Below are positions 63,616 through 64,000 of a DNA stretch of 64,000 nt, piece by piece. The notes under the pieces are model-generated. The model ran no database searches, was not told the origin of the DNA, and saw nothing but the letters and a program-made list of their open reading frames with translations. The number at the start of each line of letters is the position of its first letter. Position 1 is the stretch's first letter. The DNA lies in NCBI GenBank assembly GCA_033064195.1, contig JARBJD010000167.1, positions 95,139 to 159,138 of the forward strand, in the 5' to 3' direction. This stretch comes from Blattamonas nauphoetae (lineage: Eukaryota > Preaxostyla > Oxymonadida). The translations under genes and the position numbers were made by a program.

Positions 63616-64000
63616 ATGAACACACGACAGATTAATGCTTTAGTGAATAGACTTCTTCGGTGCACACAGCATTCCAAAACGAAATTGTCGAAAAGAAATG
63701 GACTTTAACTAACGTTTTACCTGTCTATCATGGCGCTGATTCTAATGGACCATTTGATGGAAATGATGAAACATACTTCGAGGATTGGTTCAATGGAGGT
63801 TTATCTCCTGAATTATCACTACCTGATGGAAGAAGAGTAGTTCAACAATTTGTTAGCAACTTCCTAGGAGTTCGTATTCGGGATAGCACTGCTAAACTTG
63901 CATTCGAAGCATATCAATTTTATCATCACGAGGTGACTCAGAGAGTGAATTTTCACCACGGATCTGAAGGCCTGCAGAGGCAAGACCAATACCAATTCCA
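63616..64000 (+). CDS. Start of a further element gene (runs off the window; apparent frame break)
   Basis: ATG 63616 gives MNTRQINALVNRLL, but this frame stops after about 31 codons. From about 63651 another frame is open to the window end and reads like protein: FQNEIVEKKWTLTNVLPVYH, then GNDETYFEDWFNGGLSPE, GRRVVQQFVSNFLGVRIRD. This second frame has no ATG. A one-base shift near 63655-63660 would join the two. I do not recognise the family. Place and composition make it a gene of the Polinton-like element, possibly structural, but that is only inference. It could be a lesion, a read error or a programmed frameshift. Confidence 0.5.

Noticed and set aside
1-64000. tRNA or rRNA genes
   Set aside because: No cloverleaf with a B-box-like GGTTCGAATCC arm and no rRNA motif was found by eye. 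A tRNAscan/Infernal run would be decisive.
1-64000. Alternative genetic code with TAA/TAG as Gln, known in some oxymonads
   Set aside because: Intact genes here end cleanly at TAA, TAG or TGA at family-typical lengths, and the few internal stops occur in genes with other lesions.

Overview
The window looks like nuclear DNA of an intron-rich eukaryotic microbe. Housekeeping genes (a Ca2+-ATPase tail, a TTBK-like kinase, an M1 aminopeptidase, a C2HC zinc-finger protein, an MFS carrier, a CH/pseudokinase protein) are cut by many GT-AG introns, several only 28-37 nt long. The coding style and the large surface beta-helix genes would suit an anaerobic excavate such as an oxymonad, for example Blattamonas. 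That lineage is my inference from gene style, not a demonstrated identity. All stop codons used by the clean genes fit the standard code.

Layout. 0-11.4 kb is compact and conserved: P-type Ca2+-ATPase 3' end (+), TTBK-like kinase with a C-terminal CaaX-like box (+), M1 aminopeptidase (-), two-finger C2HC protein (-), MFS transporter (-). 11.9-18.4 kb begins a family of about 350-residue helical (ARM/HEAT-like) proteins, all on the minus strand. At least eight members or fragments lie in the window (11.97, 14.6, 16.1, 17.4, 27.2, 28.9, 38.6 and 46.6/49.9 kb), beside a secreted beta-helix protein (13.1 kb, +). 18.9-21.8 kb holds a tiny-intron armadillo gene between two G-rich minisatellites. 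21.8-26 kb has no gene I can support. 26.0-27.2 kb is a nested inverted-repeat element that ends one family member.

30.4-38.3 kb (minus) carries pieces of one or more very large surface proteins: a signal peptide, beta-helix stretches, then about 110-residue Ig-like repeats. They are broken by an opposite-strand HEAT-like ORF (35.6-37.2 kb), an in-frame TAG (32.8 kb) and a TA-flanked MITE (31.2-31.8 kb). 39.8-46.4 kb is a nine-exon gene for a 2047-residue calponin-homology/coiled-coil/pseudokinase/helical-repeat protein. 46.7-49.9 kb is a 3.14-kb MULE-like element with 9-bp target duplications, inserted inside another family member.

52.3-53.9 kb holds a five-exon gene of unknown function. 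From about 55.75 kb the DNA becomes AT-rich. It contains a regular array of about 11 palindromic units (57.1-58.5 kb) and then a Polinton/Maverick-like viral gene block running off the right end: two small ORFs, a protein-primed family B DNA polymerase with an embedded HNH nuclease module, and the start of another gene. At least two of these genes share a near-identical AT-rich motif abutting the start codon, which I read as the element's own promoter.

Taken together, a conserved gene-dense left end gives way to family and surface-protein genes repeatedly broken by DNA transposons, and then to an integrated virus-like element.
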